64,000 bases of DNA from JADGHE01 sp035716025. Its GTDB lineage: Bacteria; Pseudomonadota; Alphaproteobacteria; Rhizobiales; Xanthobacteraceae. The notes beneath the pieces are model-generated. The model was not told the DNA's origin and ran no database searches. It saw nothing but the letters and a program-made list of their open reading frames with translations. Below are positions 16,928 through 26,169 of the stretch, piece by piece; positions within the stretch are counted from its first letter, which is position 1; each line of letters starts with the position of its first letter. A program made the translations under genes and the position numbers. The stretch spans positions 43,888 to 107,887 of the forward strand of contig DASTKH010000046.1 in assembly GCA_035716025.1 (NCBI GenBank). The letters are read 5' to 3'.

Positions 16928-17514
16928 TCGCGAAGACGCGGGGTCCGCGGCGTCGCGGCCCCGCCATTGCGTTCGTTCGGCAATCGCCGCGCTGGCGCGC
17001 TTTGCCACGTGCCGCGGTGATGGTTCGCAAGGCGCTTGCCGCGGCGGCTGCCCTCTGCGGGCCGCAGGCGCGCGAGGGCGAGGTCACGATGGTGCTTGCC
17101 GACGATGCGGCGATTCGCCGCCTCAACAGGCAATGGCGCGGCAAGGATCGGGCCACGAACGTGCTGTCCTTCCCCGCGCCGACCCTGCCCGGGCCTGCCG
17201 GCGCGCCGCGCAGTCTCGGTGACATCGTGATCGCCTACGAGTGTCTCACCCGCGAGGCGAAGGCGGAGAGCAAGCCTCCGCTCGCGCATCTGGCGCATCT
17301 GGCGGTGCACGGCTTTCTGCATCTCCTGGGCTATGACCATGAGAGCGAGGCCGAGGCCGAGCAGATGGAAAATCTCGAGCGCCGCATTCTGCGCCAGCTC
17401 AACTTGCCCGACCCCTATGTCGAGCGCACCGCGCGGTCGGAACCCCGCAGCGCCGCGCGCCGGCGCGGGCGGCGGCCGGCCGGTCCGGCAGGCGCCGCCC
17501 CGGCCGGCCATTGA
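16924..17514 (+). CDS. ybeY: Endoribonuclease YbeY
   Basis: A 196-residue metal-dependent endoribonuclease for 16S rRNA 3'-end processing and ribosome quality control. The zinc-binding motif H-G-x-L-H-L-x-G-Y-D-H is present as VHGFLHLLGYDH. Upstream are KDRATNVLSFP and GDIVIAYE, typical of the family. The last roughly 30 residues (SAARRRGRRPAGPAGAAP) form a basic, low-complexity tail beyond the usual domain. It overlaps phoH by 4 nt. In many rhizobia a CorC-type gene and lnt follow; here an MFS transporter follows instead. Confidence 0.95.
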   Translation: MIAKTRGPRRRGPAIAFVRQSPRWRALPRAAVMVRKALAAAAALCGPQAREGEVTMVLADDAAIRRLNRQWRGKDRATNVLSFPAPTLPGPAGAPRSLGDIVIAYECLTREAKAESKPPLAHLAHLAVHGFLHLLGYDHESEAEAEQMENLERRILRQLNLPDPYVERTARSEPRSAARRRGRRPAGPAGAAPAGH

Positions 17515-17578
17515 CCGGACGGTCGCCTCGCAGGCTATCATCCCTCTGCGCCGCTCAAGGCGCACGGGCGGCCCCGCC

Positions 17579-18796
17579 TTGACGCTGCATTCCTCGGTTG
17601 GCTCTTCGGCTCCGCGAAGCCCTTTGATCGTGGTTCCCGCGCTCGGGATCGTGCAGATCCTGATGTGGGGCTCGACCTTCTATCTGCTCGCGGTGCTCGC
17701 GCCGGCGATCGTCGCTGAGACCGGCTGGCCGTTTCCCTGGGTGATTGCCGGCGTCACCATCGCCCTGATGGTGGCGGGGCTGATTTCGCCTCTTGTCGGC
17801 CGCATTATCGATCGGCGCGGAGGCCGGCCGGTTCTCGCCTTTTCGTCGCTGGCGACGGCCGCAAGTTTCGCGGCCATGGGTGCGGCCACGACGCTGCCCG
17901 CCTATTTCGCCGCCTGGGTTCTGACGGGCGTCGGCATGGGCACGGGCCTCTACGATGCCGTCTTCGCCGCGCTGGGGCGTCTCTACGGAAAGGAAGCGCG
18001 CAGCGCCATCACGAACCTCACGCTCTTCGGCGGGTTCGGTTCCACCGTGTGCTGGCCGCTCAGCGCCTATTTCGTGGCGGAGTGGGACTGGCGGGTGGCC
18101 TGCTTCGCCTATGCGGCCCTCCACTTGCTCGTGGCCCTGCCGATCCAGGTCGCGGCTTTTCCGACGGAGCCGGCGCGCGGGCCAAGCGAGCGGGAGGGGC
18201 CATCGGGCGACGCGGCCGTCCTCTCGCGACGGGATACCGTGGCGTTCTGGCTGTTGGCGGGCGTGCAGACGCTCGCGCAGGCGATTGGGTCGATCATCAT
18301 CGTGCATCTGCTGGTCTTCCTTCAGGCGCGCGGGCTCACGCTTGCGGCGGCCGTCGCGCTGGGGACGCTCTTCGGCCCGGCACAGGTCGCCGCACGGGTG
18401 ATCGAACGGCTGTTCGGCCACCGCTATCATCCGATCTGGACCATGATCCTCGCGGCGGCCCTGATGGCGCTCGGGCTCGCCATGCTGCTGATCGATCTGC
18501 CGATCCTCGCCGCCGCGGTCATGATCTACGGCGCGGGCTACGGCGTGACCTGGATCGCGCGCGGCACGCTGCCGCTCGCCCTGTTCGGCCCGGAGCGCTA
18601 CGCGGTGCTGATCGGCCGGCTCGCGTTGCCGAGTCTTCTCGCTCAGGCGCTTTCGCCCTTCGTCGGGGCGCTGCTGATCGAGCGCCTGGGCGCGGAAGGA
18701 ACGCTCGGAGTCCTGCTCGCACTCGCGCTCGCGAATGCCGGCCTCGTCTCGGCGCTGTGGGTCTTCGCGCGCGCGGCGGCGCCGAGCGATCAATAG
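17579..18796 (+). CDS. MFS transporter
   Basis: A 405-residue integral membrane transporter with about 12 hydrophobic helices, beginning at IVVPALGIVQILMWGSTFYLL. The loop between TM2 and TM3 has the MFS-like GRIIDRRGGRPVL motif. Substrate is unknown. There is no ATG near the N terminus, so TTG 17579 is used; a GTG at 17630 is possible but would remove the residues before the first helix. The gene ends 7 nt inside the convergent acyl-CoA dehydrogenase gene. Confidence 0.82.
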   Translation: MTLHSSVGSSAPRSPLIVVPALGIVQILMWGSTFYLLAVLAPAIVAETGWPFPWVIAGVTIALMVAGLISPLVGRIIDRRGGRPVLAFSSLATAASFAAMGAATTLPAYFAAWVLTGVGMGTGLYDAVFAALGRLYGKEARSAITNLTLFGGFGSTVCWPLSAYFVAEWDWRVACFAYAALHLLVALPIQVAAFPTEPARGPSEREGPSGDAAVLSRRDTVAFWLLAGVQTLAQAIGSIIIVHLLVFLQARGLTLAAAVALGTLFGPAQVAARVIERLFGHRYHPIWTMILAAALMALGLAMLLIDLPILAAAVMIYGAGYGVTWIARGTLPLALFGPERYAVLIGRLALPSLLAQALSPFVGALLIERLGAEGTLGVLLALALANAGLVSALWVFARAAAPSDQ

Positions 18797-19995
18797 ATCG
18801 CCATCGCCTCGCCGCCGCGCGCGAGCATCGCGGCGATGCGCACGCGCACCGCGTGGTTGCCGGCGCCCGTGTGCATCATGCACAGCGCATCGCGCGCGAG
18901 CTTCTCGATCGGCTGGTCGCGCAGGACGCCTTGACCGCCGAAGATTTCGAGGCAGCGCACGCCGGCCTTCACGGCGGCTTCCGCGGCTGCGACCTTGGCC
19001 ATCGATTCCAGACGGTCGGTCTCTTCGGGCGCGTGGTCCACCGACCAGGCCGCGCGCCAGGTGAGCGTGCGCGCCATTTCGATCTCGGTCGCAAGGTCCG
19101 CGATCACCTGCCCGATCGCCTGATGCTCGATGATCGGCTTTCCGCCCTGCACGCGCTGCTTGGCAAAAGCGATGCCGGCTTCGAGCGCGGCGCGGGCTAT
19201 CCCGAGCGCCTTCGCGGCTTCCTTGGCGGCCGAGCCTGCGGAGTAGCGGTGGATGAACTCGCGTCCGTGATCGACCTCGCCGAGCAGGAAATCCGCGGGG
19301 ATGCGGCAATTGTCGAATGTCAAGTCGGCGTTCTGGTTGAGCCGGATGCCCACTTTGTCGAGCGGGGCGCTCGCGGAGAACCCCGGCGTGTCGGTCGGCA
19401 CGACGAAGAACGAGAGCCCCTTCGGCCACGGCACGTTGGGGTTCGTGCGGGCGGCAACGATGACGAATGCGGCGACGTTGCCGTTCGTCTGCCACTTCTT
19501 CCTGCCGTTGATGACCCAATCCGCTCCGTCGCGGACAGCGCTGGTGCGGGGCCCCGCATCCAGGGTCTCGAAATACGGGGTCTTGTGGTCGCTGCCCGCA
19601 TGTTCCTCGGTGACGGCGAAAGCCGGCAGGGCCGTGTCGTCGGCGAGGAAAGGCTTGAGCACGCGCTCGCGTACCGCTTCGCTCGCATGCGCGATGATAT
19701 TGCCCTCGCGCCAGGCGTGCTGCAGCGTCATGCCGAAGCCGATGTCGCCGGCGCAAAGCTCTTCCTGCACCAGCACCTCGGTCAACACGTCGACTTCGGC
19801 GCCGCCGTCCTTCCTGGGCACCTTCAGCGTGCGGAGACCGAGGCGGGAGGCCTCGCGAACGAGATCGAGCGGAAACGTCTTGGCGGGATCCGTCTCGCGG
19901 TCGAGCTCGCGCGCGCGGGGGCGGATTTTCTCGTAGGCGAACTTCCGCGCCACCTGCTGCCAATGGCGTTGTTCGGGGCTCAGATTGAAGTCCAT
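18790..19995 (-). CDS. Acyl-CoA dehydrogenase family protein
   Basis: A 401-residue FAD enzyme of the acyl-CoA dehydrogenase superfamily. The helical N domain starts DFNLSPEQRHWQQVARKFA. The middle beta domain includes FAVTEEHAGSDHKT and WVINGRKKWQTNG, and the C domain has the QVIADLATEIEMARTLTWRAA helix and the terminal GGQGVLRDQPIEKLARDA segment. These are the usual signatures of the superfamily. The acyl substrate cannot be deduced. The gene upstream on this strand, a CapA-like protein, ends 16 nt before the start, so the two could be co-transcribed without an obvious functional link. Confidence 0.9.
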   Translation of the reverse strand: MDFNLSPEQRHWQQVARKFAYEKIRPRARELDRETDPAKTFPLDLVREASRLGLRTLKVPRKDGGAEVDVLTEVLVQEELCAGDIGFGMTLQHAWREGNIIAHASEAVRERVLKPFLADDTALPAFAVTEEHAGSDHKTPYFETLDAGPRTSAVRDGADWVINGRKKWQTNGNVAAFVIVAARTNPNVPWPKGLSFFVVPTDTPGFSASAPLDKVGIRLNQNADLTFDNCRIPADFLLGEVDHGREFIHRYSAGSAAKEAAKALGIARAALEAGIAFAKQRVQGGKPIIEHQAIGQVIADLATEIEMARTLTWRAAWSVDHAPEETDRLESMAKVAAAEAAVKAGVRCLEIFGGQGVLRDQPIEKLARDALCMMHTGAGNHAVRVRIAAMLARGGEAMAIY

Positions 19996-20011
19996 TCCGA
20001 ACGTCTCCTCA

Positions 20012-21085
20012 TCACGCGGGTTCGACTGCGACGCGACCGCCGGTCGCGGTCAGTCGCGTTCCGAAAGGTTCGCTCAGCCGGTGCACCGTCTCGACGATCC
20101 GTGCCCCGTCGCCGTGCTCGGGAGGCAGGAAAGCGGGCCGGTCATAGCGGCCGGTGACGCCGGCACGGCACGGCAGAATTTCGCACGCCGAGAGGCCGGC
20201 AGGGCTCAGCCGGGCCTTGAACAGGAAAGTGCGGTGCGTCACGGCGGTGAGGAACGGGGCGAAGACGTCGAACAGGAGATTGCCCATCCCGTGGACGATC
20301 GGACAGCCTTTGTGGAATTCAATACCCGACACGACGTGCTGATGTCCGCCGAACACGCCGGCCGCCCCGGCCTCGATCGCGGCGTGGCCGATCTCGCGCT
20401 GGAAATCCAGCACCGCCTCCGTCATCGACGCGCCCCAGTGCTGATAGACCAGGACGACGTCGGTTTTCGCTTTCAGCGCACGGATGTCGTCCACCATGCG
20501 GGCGAGGTCCTTCGGCTCCGCCCAGGTGTGCACGGTCGGGGCAGAGCCGGGATACTCCTCGGGGTTGCGCGCAGGCCGGTAGGCCGTGCCGGCGCGCAGC
20601 GGGTTGACGCCGGGGGCGGTCTCGGTGGCGGCGAAGCCCTGCGGCAGGGTTGACGTGTAGCCGAGCAGGCCGATCCGCAGGCGATTGCGTTCAAGCACGA
20701 TCGGTGCGGCCGCCGCCGCGGCGTCGCATCCTGCGCCGAAATGCGGCAGGCCCGCGGCATCGAGGCGCGCGAGCGTGTCGCACAGCGCCTCTTCGCCGTA
20801 ATCGAGAACGTGATTGTTGGCGAGGTTGACGGCGTCGAATCCCGCCTCGACCAAGGCGTCGACGGCGGCCGGCGCGCCGCGCGCGGTGATGCTCTTGCCG
20901 CGCGCCGGCCGGCCCTTGTCGCTCAGCGCGATTTCCAGATTGCAGAGCGCCACCTCGGCGGCGCGGAGAAACGGGGCGAGTTCGCCGAACAGGTCGTCAT
21001 GCGCGGGGCGGACCGGCGCCACGTCGCCCCCGAACACAAGGGTACAGGCCGGGCCGTCGGCCCGTCTCGCCTCGTCTGCGCTCAT
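20012..21085 (-). CDS. CapA/PgsA family metallophosphatase-fold protein
   Basis: A 357-residue protein of the CapA (poly-gamma-glutamate synthesis) family, a calcineurin-like fold. The visible metal-site motifs are FGGDVAP, LCNLEIALS, NLANNHVLDYGEEAL, VYQHWGAS and FGGHQHVVSG, in the expected order. No signal peptide is seen, unlike many CapA proteins, which suggests a cytoplasmic enzyme. No capB or capC is nearby, so a role in polyglutamate synthesis is not supported. It precedes the acyl-CoA dehydrogenase gene on the same strand. Confidence 0.85.
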   Translation of the reverse strand: MSADEARRADGPACTLVFGGDVAPVRPAHDDLFGELAPFLRAAEVALCNLEIALSDKGRPARGKSITARGAPAAVDALVEAGFDAVNLANNHVLDYGEEALCDTLARLDAAGLPHFGAGCDAAAAAAPIVLERNRLRIGLLGYTSTLPQGFAATETAPGVNPLRAGTAYRPARNPEEYPGSAPTVHTWAEPKDLARMVDDIRALKAKTDVVLVYQHWGASMTEAVLDFQREIGHAAIEAGAAGVFGGHQHVVSGIEFHKGCPIVHGMGNLLFDVFAPFLTAVTHRTFLFKARLSPAGLSACEILPCRAGVTGRYDRPAFLPPEHGDGARIVETVHRLSEPFGTRLTATGGRVAVEPA

Positions 21086-21195
21086 CCTCGCCCCTCCCTC
21101 CCGGGCTGCGCCGGCTCATGGCTTTCACACCGGCGCCGGGAAGGCAAGCGAGGGCGGCGAAGCGGAGCCATGCCGGCGCTTCAGGGCGAAACCGT

Positions 21196-21909
21196 TCAGC
21201 CGTCCAACTCCGGATAGTGGCGGAAGATTCCCTTTTCGCTGAACGGCAACCGCCGCTCGCTGGCGAGATAGGCCTTGATGCGCTTGCGCTCCGCGACGGC
21301 CGCATGCAGGTCGGCGACGCGGGGCGTTTTCTTGAGCGCGCGCGCCATGGCCCGCGGAAAGGCATAGTCGAGGCCGGCGATCGCCTGAAAGAGCGAGAGG
21401 TCGGCATAGGTGAGCCGGCCGCCGACTAGATGCTGCGGCCCCTTCGGGTTGCGCGCGAGAATCTGCTCGAACCAGTTGAGGAATTTGGGGATGCGGGTCT
21501 TGCGGAAATTCTCCGCCGCGCGCAGCGCCTCCGCTTTCTGCTCGTCGTAGTAGAACGCCGCCCCGATCGGATGGTGGGTGTCGTGCGCTTCGGTGACAAG
21601 ATCCATGATGGTGAGCTGGATCTGATGCGTCCACAGCCGTGCGGCGTCGGACCGGGGCGCAAGCCCTTCGCGCTCCCCGAGATAGAGAAGAATGTTCGCG
21701 GTCTGGCCGATGATGCGCCGGCCGTCGCGCAAGAACGGTGGCGCAAAGGGCGGAGTCGCGACCGCGGCGCCGTTCAGAGTGTCCATCATTGCGTCGAGGC
21801 CGCCGTCGCGGCGCGCCACGTCCTCGTAAGGGGCGCCCGCTTCTTCGAGCGCGAGCCGCACGAACTCGCCCCGCCCCTGGATGGTCGGCCAGTAGTAAAG
21901 CTCATACAT
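21196..21909 (-). CDS. Glutathione S-transferase family protein (sigma-like)
   Basis: A 237-residue cytosolic GST. The thioredoxin-like N domain starts MYELYYWPTIQGRGEFVRLALEE (Tyr near residue 6, as in Tyr-type sigma/alpha GSTs, then RGEFVRL), and GQTANILLYLG is the glutathione-binding segment. A helical C domain follows, including GGRLTYADLSLFQAI, the N-capping box motif. Substrate is unknown. The gene lies 78 nt after the ggt gene on the same strand, so both could act in glutathione turnover; that is inference. Confidence 0.88.
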   Translation of the reverse strand: MYELYYWPTIQGRGEFVRLALEEAGAPYEDVARRDGGLDAMMDTLNGAAVATPPFAPPFLRDGRRIIGQTANILLYLGEREGLAPRSDAARLWTHQIQLTIMDLVTEAHDTHHPIGAAFYYDEQKAEALRAAENFRKTRIPKFLNWFEQILARNPKGPQHLVGGRLTYADLSLFQAIAGLDYAFPRAMARALKKTPRVADLHAAVAERKRIKAYLASERRLPFSEKGIFRHYPELDG

Positions 21910-21987
21910 GCGCGCCTCCTCCTGTCATGCGCGGCCCGTGGTGCCGCCGGCTCGCCCGTCCGACGCCGGCGCGGCCCGCCGGCAGGC

Positions 21988-23742
21988 TCAATAACCGATT
22001 GCCAGCGTGCCCCTTTGGCGCGGGTCGGCGGCGCCCGCCCAGCCGCCGTTCGGCAGAGCCATGATCGAATTGGCCGAACCCGTGGTTGCGCCGACCTTGA
22101 TCGTATGTCCCCGGGCCTTGAGCAGGGCGAGCGTGTCGGGGGAGAAGCCGGGTTCCGCCATTACGACGTCGGGCAACCATTGGTGATGGATGCGCGGAGC
22201 CTGCACCGCTTCTGCGATGTTCATCCCATGGTCGAGGACGTTAAGCAGCACCTGCAGCACCGTGGTGATGATGCGGCTTCCGCCCGGTGAACCGGTGACG
22301 AGCAAGACCTTTGCGTCCTTCAGGACGATCGTCGGAGTCATTGAGGACAGCGGCCGTTTTCCCGGCGCCGGCGCGTTGGCTGCGTTGCCGACGAGGCCGT
22401 AGGCATTGGGAACACCGGCTTGCACCGCAAAATCGTCGAGCTCGTTGTTGAGCAGCACGCCCGTTCCCTCGGCCACGAGGCCGAGCCCGTAGCTGAAGTT
22501 CAGCGTGTAGGTGTTGGCGACTGCATTGCCTTCACGGTCGACGATCGAAAAATGTGTGGTGTTGCCGCCTTCCGTGCCCGGCGGAGCCCCCGCCGCGATC
22601 TCGCGCGCGGACCGCGCATGCTCAAGGTCGATCGTCGCGCGCAGCCGCTTCGCATAGTCCTTCGAAACAAGCCCGGAAACCGGCACCTTCACGAAGTCGG
22701 GGTCGCCGAGATAGGCGGCCCGGTCGGCATAGGCGAGCTTCATGGCCTCGATCATCGGGTGCAGGGTGGCGGCAGCGCCGGCGCCCGTTTCACGGAGCGG
22801 GAAGCCTTCGAGGATGTTCAGAAGCTCGATGAGGTGCACGCCGCCGGAGGACGGCGGCGGCATCGAAACGATATCGAGCCCGCGATAGGTGCCGCGCACG
22901 GGCGCCCGCTCGGCCGCGCGATAGCGCGCAAGGTCTTCCCGCGTCATCACGCCGCCCGCCTGGCGCACGCTGTTTACGATGCGTTCGGCGATCGCGCCTT
23001 CGTAGAAGGCGCGGGGTCCGCCTTCGGCGATCGCTTCGAGCGTGCGGGCGAGATCGTCCTGATACAGGCGGTCGCCGCGTTCGCGCGGCGCGCCGTCCGC
23101 CTTGAGAAAGATCCGTGCCGAAGCCGGCCAGCGCGCAAGCCGCGCCCGGGCGGCCGCGAGCGAATCCGCCAAATCGTCGTCGACGTCGACACCGTCGTGC
23201 GCCAGCCGGATCGCCGGGCGGATCAGGTCGGCAAGACTGAAATTGCCCGAGCCGTATTTTTCGTGCGCGAGAGCGAGGCCCGCGATCGTTCCCGGCACTC
23301 CGACGGCCAGTCCGCTTGCCCGCGATTTCGTCGGATCGGCGTGTCCCGCGGCGTCGAGAAACAGGTCGGGCGTCACCGCAGCGGGCGCGGTCTCCCGATA
23401 GTCGATGGCCACGGTTTTGTGTTCGCGCGCGAGATGGATCAGCATGAATCCGCCGCCGCCGAGATTGCCGGCGCGCGGCAGCGTCACGGCGAGCGCGAAG
23501 GCCACGGCCACGGCGGAATCGACCGCATTGCCGCCGCCCTCAAGGATTTCGACACCGATGCGGCTTGCGCGCGCCTCCTGGCTCGCCACCATCCCGTGGC
23601 GCGCGATCACGGGGTAAACGCGCGCCTTCCCGGCGATGATCGGCGCCACCGTCTCGGCCTGGGCGAGCGCGCCTCCCGAAACCTGGGCCACCCAGGAGCA
23701 GGCCAGAAGAGCGGTCAGGAAAAGACGGCGGATGCGCAACAT
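21988..23742 (-). CDS. ggt: Gamma-glutamyltransferase
   Basis: A 584-residue secreted gamma-glutamyltranspeptidase that hydrolyses or transfers the gamma-glutamyl group of glutathione in the periplasm. A signal peptide (RRLFLTALLACSWVAQVSGGALAQA) ends near residue 28, described here by its hydrophobic core. The proenzyme would self-cleave before Thr395 in NTTHFSIVDREG. GGGNAVDSAVA and the SMPPPSSGG segment are also conserved. Length is normal for the family. Divergent from an alpha/beta hydrolase across 170 nt. Confidence 0.94.
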   Translation of the reverse strand: MLRIRRLFLTALLACSWVAQVSGGALAQAETVAPIIAGKARVYPVIARHGMVASQEARASRIGVEILEGGGNAVDSAVAVAFALAVTLPRAGNLGGGGFMLIHLAREHKTVAIDYRETAPAAVTPDLFLDAAGHADPTKSRASGLAVGVPGTIAGLALAHEKYGSGNFSLADLIRPAIRLAHDGVDVDDDLADSLAAARARLARWPASARIFLKADGAPRERGDRLYQDDLARTLEAIAEGGPRAFYEGAIAERIVNSVRQAGGVMTREDLARYRAAERAPVRGTYRGLDIVSMPPPSSGGVHLIELLNILEGFPLRETGAGAAATLHPMIEAMKLAYADRAAYLGDPDFVKVPVSGLVSKDYAKRLRATIDLEHARSAREIAAGAPPGTEGGNTTHFSIVDREGNAVANTYTLNFSYGLGLVAEGTGVLLNNELDDFAVQAGVPNAYGLVGNAANAPAPGKRPLSSMTPTIVLKDAKVLLVTGSPGGSRIITTVLQVLLNVLDHGMNIAEAVQAPRIHHQWLPDVVMAEPGFSPDTLALLKARGHTIKVGATTGSANSIMALPNGGWAGAADPRQRGTLAIGY

Positions 23743-23912
23743 TCAGAGTCCGCGAAGAGGAGGGAGAACGGCGCGGGCCTCCGCCCGCGCCGGCCATTCA
23801 ACCACAAGGGCCTCCGCATTGGCAGCCGCACCGGAATGGGGTTGCGCGGCCAAACGCGCGCGGGCAGGGTTCGCGGCGGACCGCGCCTCGGGCGGAACCG
23901 GGAGGGGAAGAC

Positions 23913-24731
23913 ATGGAAAAGAAGCGCATCGACGCGCCGGATGGCGTCGTGCTCGCCTGCTATGCGGCAGGCCCGCCGGACGGCCGCGAAATTCTCTTCA
24001 TCCACGGGTTCAGCCAGGCGGCGCTCTCCTGGCTTCGGCAGCTTCAAGATGCGGAGCTTGCACGCGAGTTCCGCATGGTCGCCTTCGATCTGCGGGGGCA
24101 CGGCGGGTCCGACAAACCCGCCGCGGGGGCGTTCTATACCGAGGACCGGCGCTGGGCGGACGATATCGCCGCCGTCATCGCCGCCTTCGGTCTCAAACGC
24201 CCGACCCTCGTCGGCTGGTCCTATGCGGGGCGCCCGATCATCGATTACCTGCGCCATTACGGGCAGGAGGGCCTTGCGGGCATTAACTTCGTGGCCGCGA
24301 ATGTGAAGGACGATCCGGCATTTACCGGCGAAACCTTCGCCCTCACGCAGGCGATGCAGTCGGAGGATTTCGTCGTTGCTCTTGAAGCGACGCGCGACTT
24401 CGTTCGCGCCTGTTTCGAGATTCAGCCGGAACCGCGCGACTTCGAGATCATGCTGGCCTTCAACATGGCGGTACCGCCGCAGGTCCGGAAGTTCATGCGC
24501 GCCCGCACCCCCAATCCCGGCGATCTTCTGCCAAAGCTCAAACTGCCGGTGCTGGTCACCCATGGCGCACGCGATCGGGTGAGCCGCCTCGCCCGGTCCG
24601 AATTCACGGCGCAAGCGGTGCCGGGGGCCAAGCTCTCGGTCTACGAGGGCGTCGGCCACGCGCCGTTCTGGGAAGATGCGCCGCGCTTCAACCGCGAGCT
24701 TGCGGCCTTCGTGCGCGCAGCGAACGGCTAG
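23913..24731 (+). CDS. Alpha/beta hydrolase
   Basis: A 272-residue alpha/beta-fold hydrolase. The oxyanion-hole region is FIHGFSQAALSW, the nucleophile elbow is VGWSYAG, the acid is probably Asp in HGARDRVSRL and the histidine is in GVGHAPFWEDAPRFN. The fold and motif set resemble haloperoxidase/esterase-type hydrolases. The substrate is unknown. A strong ribosome site GGAGGGG stands about 10 nt before ATG 23913. Confidence 0.87.
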   Translation: MEKKRIDAPDGVVLACYAAGPPDGREILFIHGFSQAALSWLRQLQDAELAREFRMVAFDLRGHGGSDKPAAGAFYTEDRRWADDIAAVIAAFGLKRPTLVGWSYAGRPIIDYLRHYGQEGLAGINFVAANVKDDPAFTGETFALTQAMQSEDFVVALEATRDFVRACFEIQPEPRDFEIMLAFNMAVPPQVRKFMRARTPNPGDLLPKLKLPVLVTHGARDRVSRLARSEFTAQAVPGAKLSVYEGVGHAPFWEDAPRFNRELAAFVRAANG

Positions 24732-24754
24732 ACTCGGCCGGTCAACGGAACAAT

Positions 24755-25064
24755 CCTCTCCCCTCGCGGGAGAAGGTGACTTTGTGCGCGAGCGCGCAGC
24801 CGGTGGGGCGTGCCGCAGACGACGGGGGCGGCGCGCCCGTTTCGAAAAGATCCGCAAGAGGTTCGCCAAAATGCGTGAAAGGGCGTCCGAATCCTCTTTG
24901 CCCAAACGGCACGAACCGGCGGGGTGGAAGCGCCGCTTCCCCCTCACCCGCGCGCCGCCGCAAGCGCCGGCGCGCCGCCCTCTCCCGCGAGGGGAGAGGG
25001 CCCGGAGCCCGCGGCGCCGCAGGAAATACCCTCGCCCCCTGCGTGGCACCGCAAGGGGAGAGGG
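24755..25064. repeat. Cluster of CCTCTCCC/GGGAGAGG palindromic intergenic repeats
   Basis: The 414-nt gap between two convergent genes holds three related hairpins and no credible gene. They are TCTCCC-CTCGC-GGGAGA (24757-24773), CCCTCTCCC-GCGAG-GGGAGAGGG (24978-25000), and CCCTCGCCCC...GGGGAGAGGG (arms 25029-25038 and 25055-25064). The first and second are inverted copies of each other over about 19 nt. The arrangement resembles the dispersed palindromic repeats found between genes in Nitrobacteraceae and Xanthobacteraceae. They could also serve as bidirectional terminators. Confidence 0.6.
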
Positions 25065-25145
25065 CACGGTGCGGGCGGCGTCGGCATCATTCCGAACGCA
25101 GCTTGGTCGAAGAGACCGGGCGCTTCCCCTCACGCGCCGTCGGCA

Positions 25146-26135
25146 TCAATTCACCGGAATCCCTGCCTTGGAGACGATCTCCTTGTAGGTCGGCACCTCC
25201 TTGGCGATGCGGGCCTTCAAGGCATCGGGGCCGCGCGCCAGCACGGCCATGCCGGAGCTTTCGATCCGCTCGCGCACCTGCGGCTTTTTCAGCGCCGCAA
25301 GCGCCTCCTTGGTGAGCCGATCGAGAATGTCCTTCGGCGTCGCCGCGGGCGCGAACAGCGCGAAGATCGTGTCGTAGTCGAAGTCCGGAAAGCCGGATTC
25401 CTCCACCGTCGGCACGTCCGGCAGATTGCGCCATCGCTTGGCGCTGGTGACGGCGAGCCCCTTGTAGGTGCCGGCTTTGACCGCCGGCTCGAAGTTCGAC
25501 AAGGCCATCGAGCCGAGCGGCACCGTGCCGGCCGAAAGTGCCTGCATGGCGCCGGCCGCGCCCTTGTAGACGACATGGGTGATCTTGATGCCGGCGCGGA
25601 GCTTGAGAAGCTCCATCGCAAGCTGCGGCGTCGTACCGACACCGGGGCTTGCGTAATTGAGCTTGTCCGGATCGGCCTTGGCGCGCGCGATCATGTCGGC
25701 AAGGCCGCCGATCCCGGATTTCGGGTCCGCCACGATGATGTTGGGGCCGCCCGCCACTTCGGCGATCGGCGCAAGGTCCTTCTCGAGGTCGTAGGGAACG
25801 CTCTTGTAGAGCGCCGGCACCGCGAAGATCGAGCTCGACGCAAGAAGGATCGTGTAGCCGTCGGGATCGGCCTTGGCGACCGCGTTGTTGCCCAGGATGC
25901 TGCCGGCGCCCGGGCGGTTTTCAACCACCACCGTCTGGCCCAGCGATTCGCCCATGTGCTGCGCAAGCAGCCGGGCGGTAAGGTCGGTTGCGCCTCCCGC
26001 AAGGAACGGCACGATGATCTTGATCGGCCTGTCGGGATATTGACCTTGCGCCGGTGCCGCGTCCGGAAAAGCCGCCGCAAGTCCCAGCACCATCGCACCG
26101 GCGAGCAACGCCCGCCGCCACAGCACCCTCGTCAT
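25146..26135 (-). CDS. Bug/TctC family tripartite tricarboxylate-type binding protein
   Basis: A 329-residue periplasmic solute-binding protein, the second Bug protein of the window. The signal peptide is residues 1 to about 30 (LLAGAMVLGLAAAFPDAAPA core). The mature protein starts YPDRPIKIIVPFLAGGATD and has VVVENRPGAGSILGNN, then KADPDKLNYASPGVGTTPQLA. ATG 26135 is chosen because it gives a clean signal peptide. No membrane TctAB genes are nearby. A perfect 11-bp inverted repeat lies 35-58 nt before the start. Confidence 0.92.
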   Translation of the reverse strand: MTRVLWRRALLAGAMVLGLAAAFPDAAPAQGQYPDRPIKIIVPFLAGGATDLTARLLAQHMGESLGQTVVVENRPGAGSILGNNAVAKADPDGYTILLASSSIFAVPALYKSVPYDLEKDLAPIAEVAGGPNIIVADPKSGIGGLADMIARAKADPDKLNYASPGVGTTPQLAMELLKLRAGIKITHVVYKGAAGAMQALSAGTVPLGSMALSNFEPAVKAGTYKGLAVTSAKRWRNLPDVPTVEESGFPDFDYDTIFALFAPAATPKDILDRLTKEALAALKKPQVRERIESSGMAVLARGPDALKARIAKEVPTYKEIVSKAGIPVN

Positions 26136-26169
26136 GTCGCTTCCCCCTGTGATGTTTTGCATTATGTTC

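Noticed and set aside
24732..25145. Several short open frames in the gap between the hydrolase and the Bug gene
   Set aside because: They overlap each other on both strands, contain the palindromic repeats, have no ribosome-binding site in a good place and no recognisable protein.
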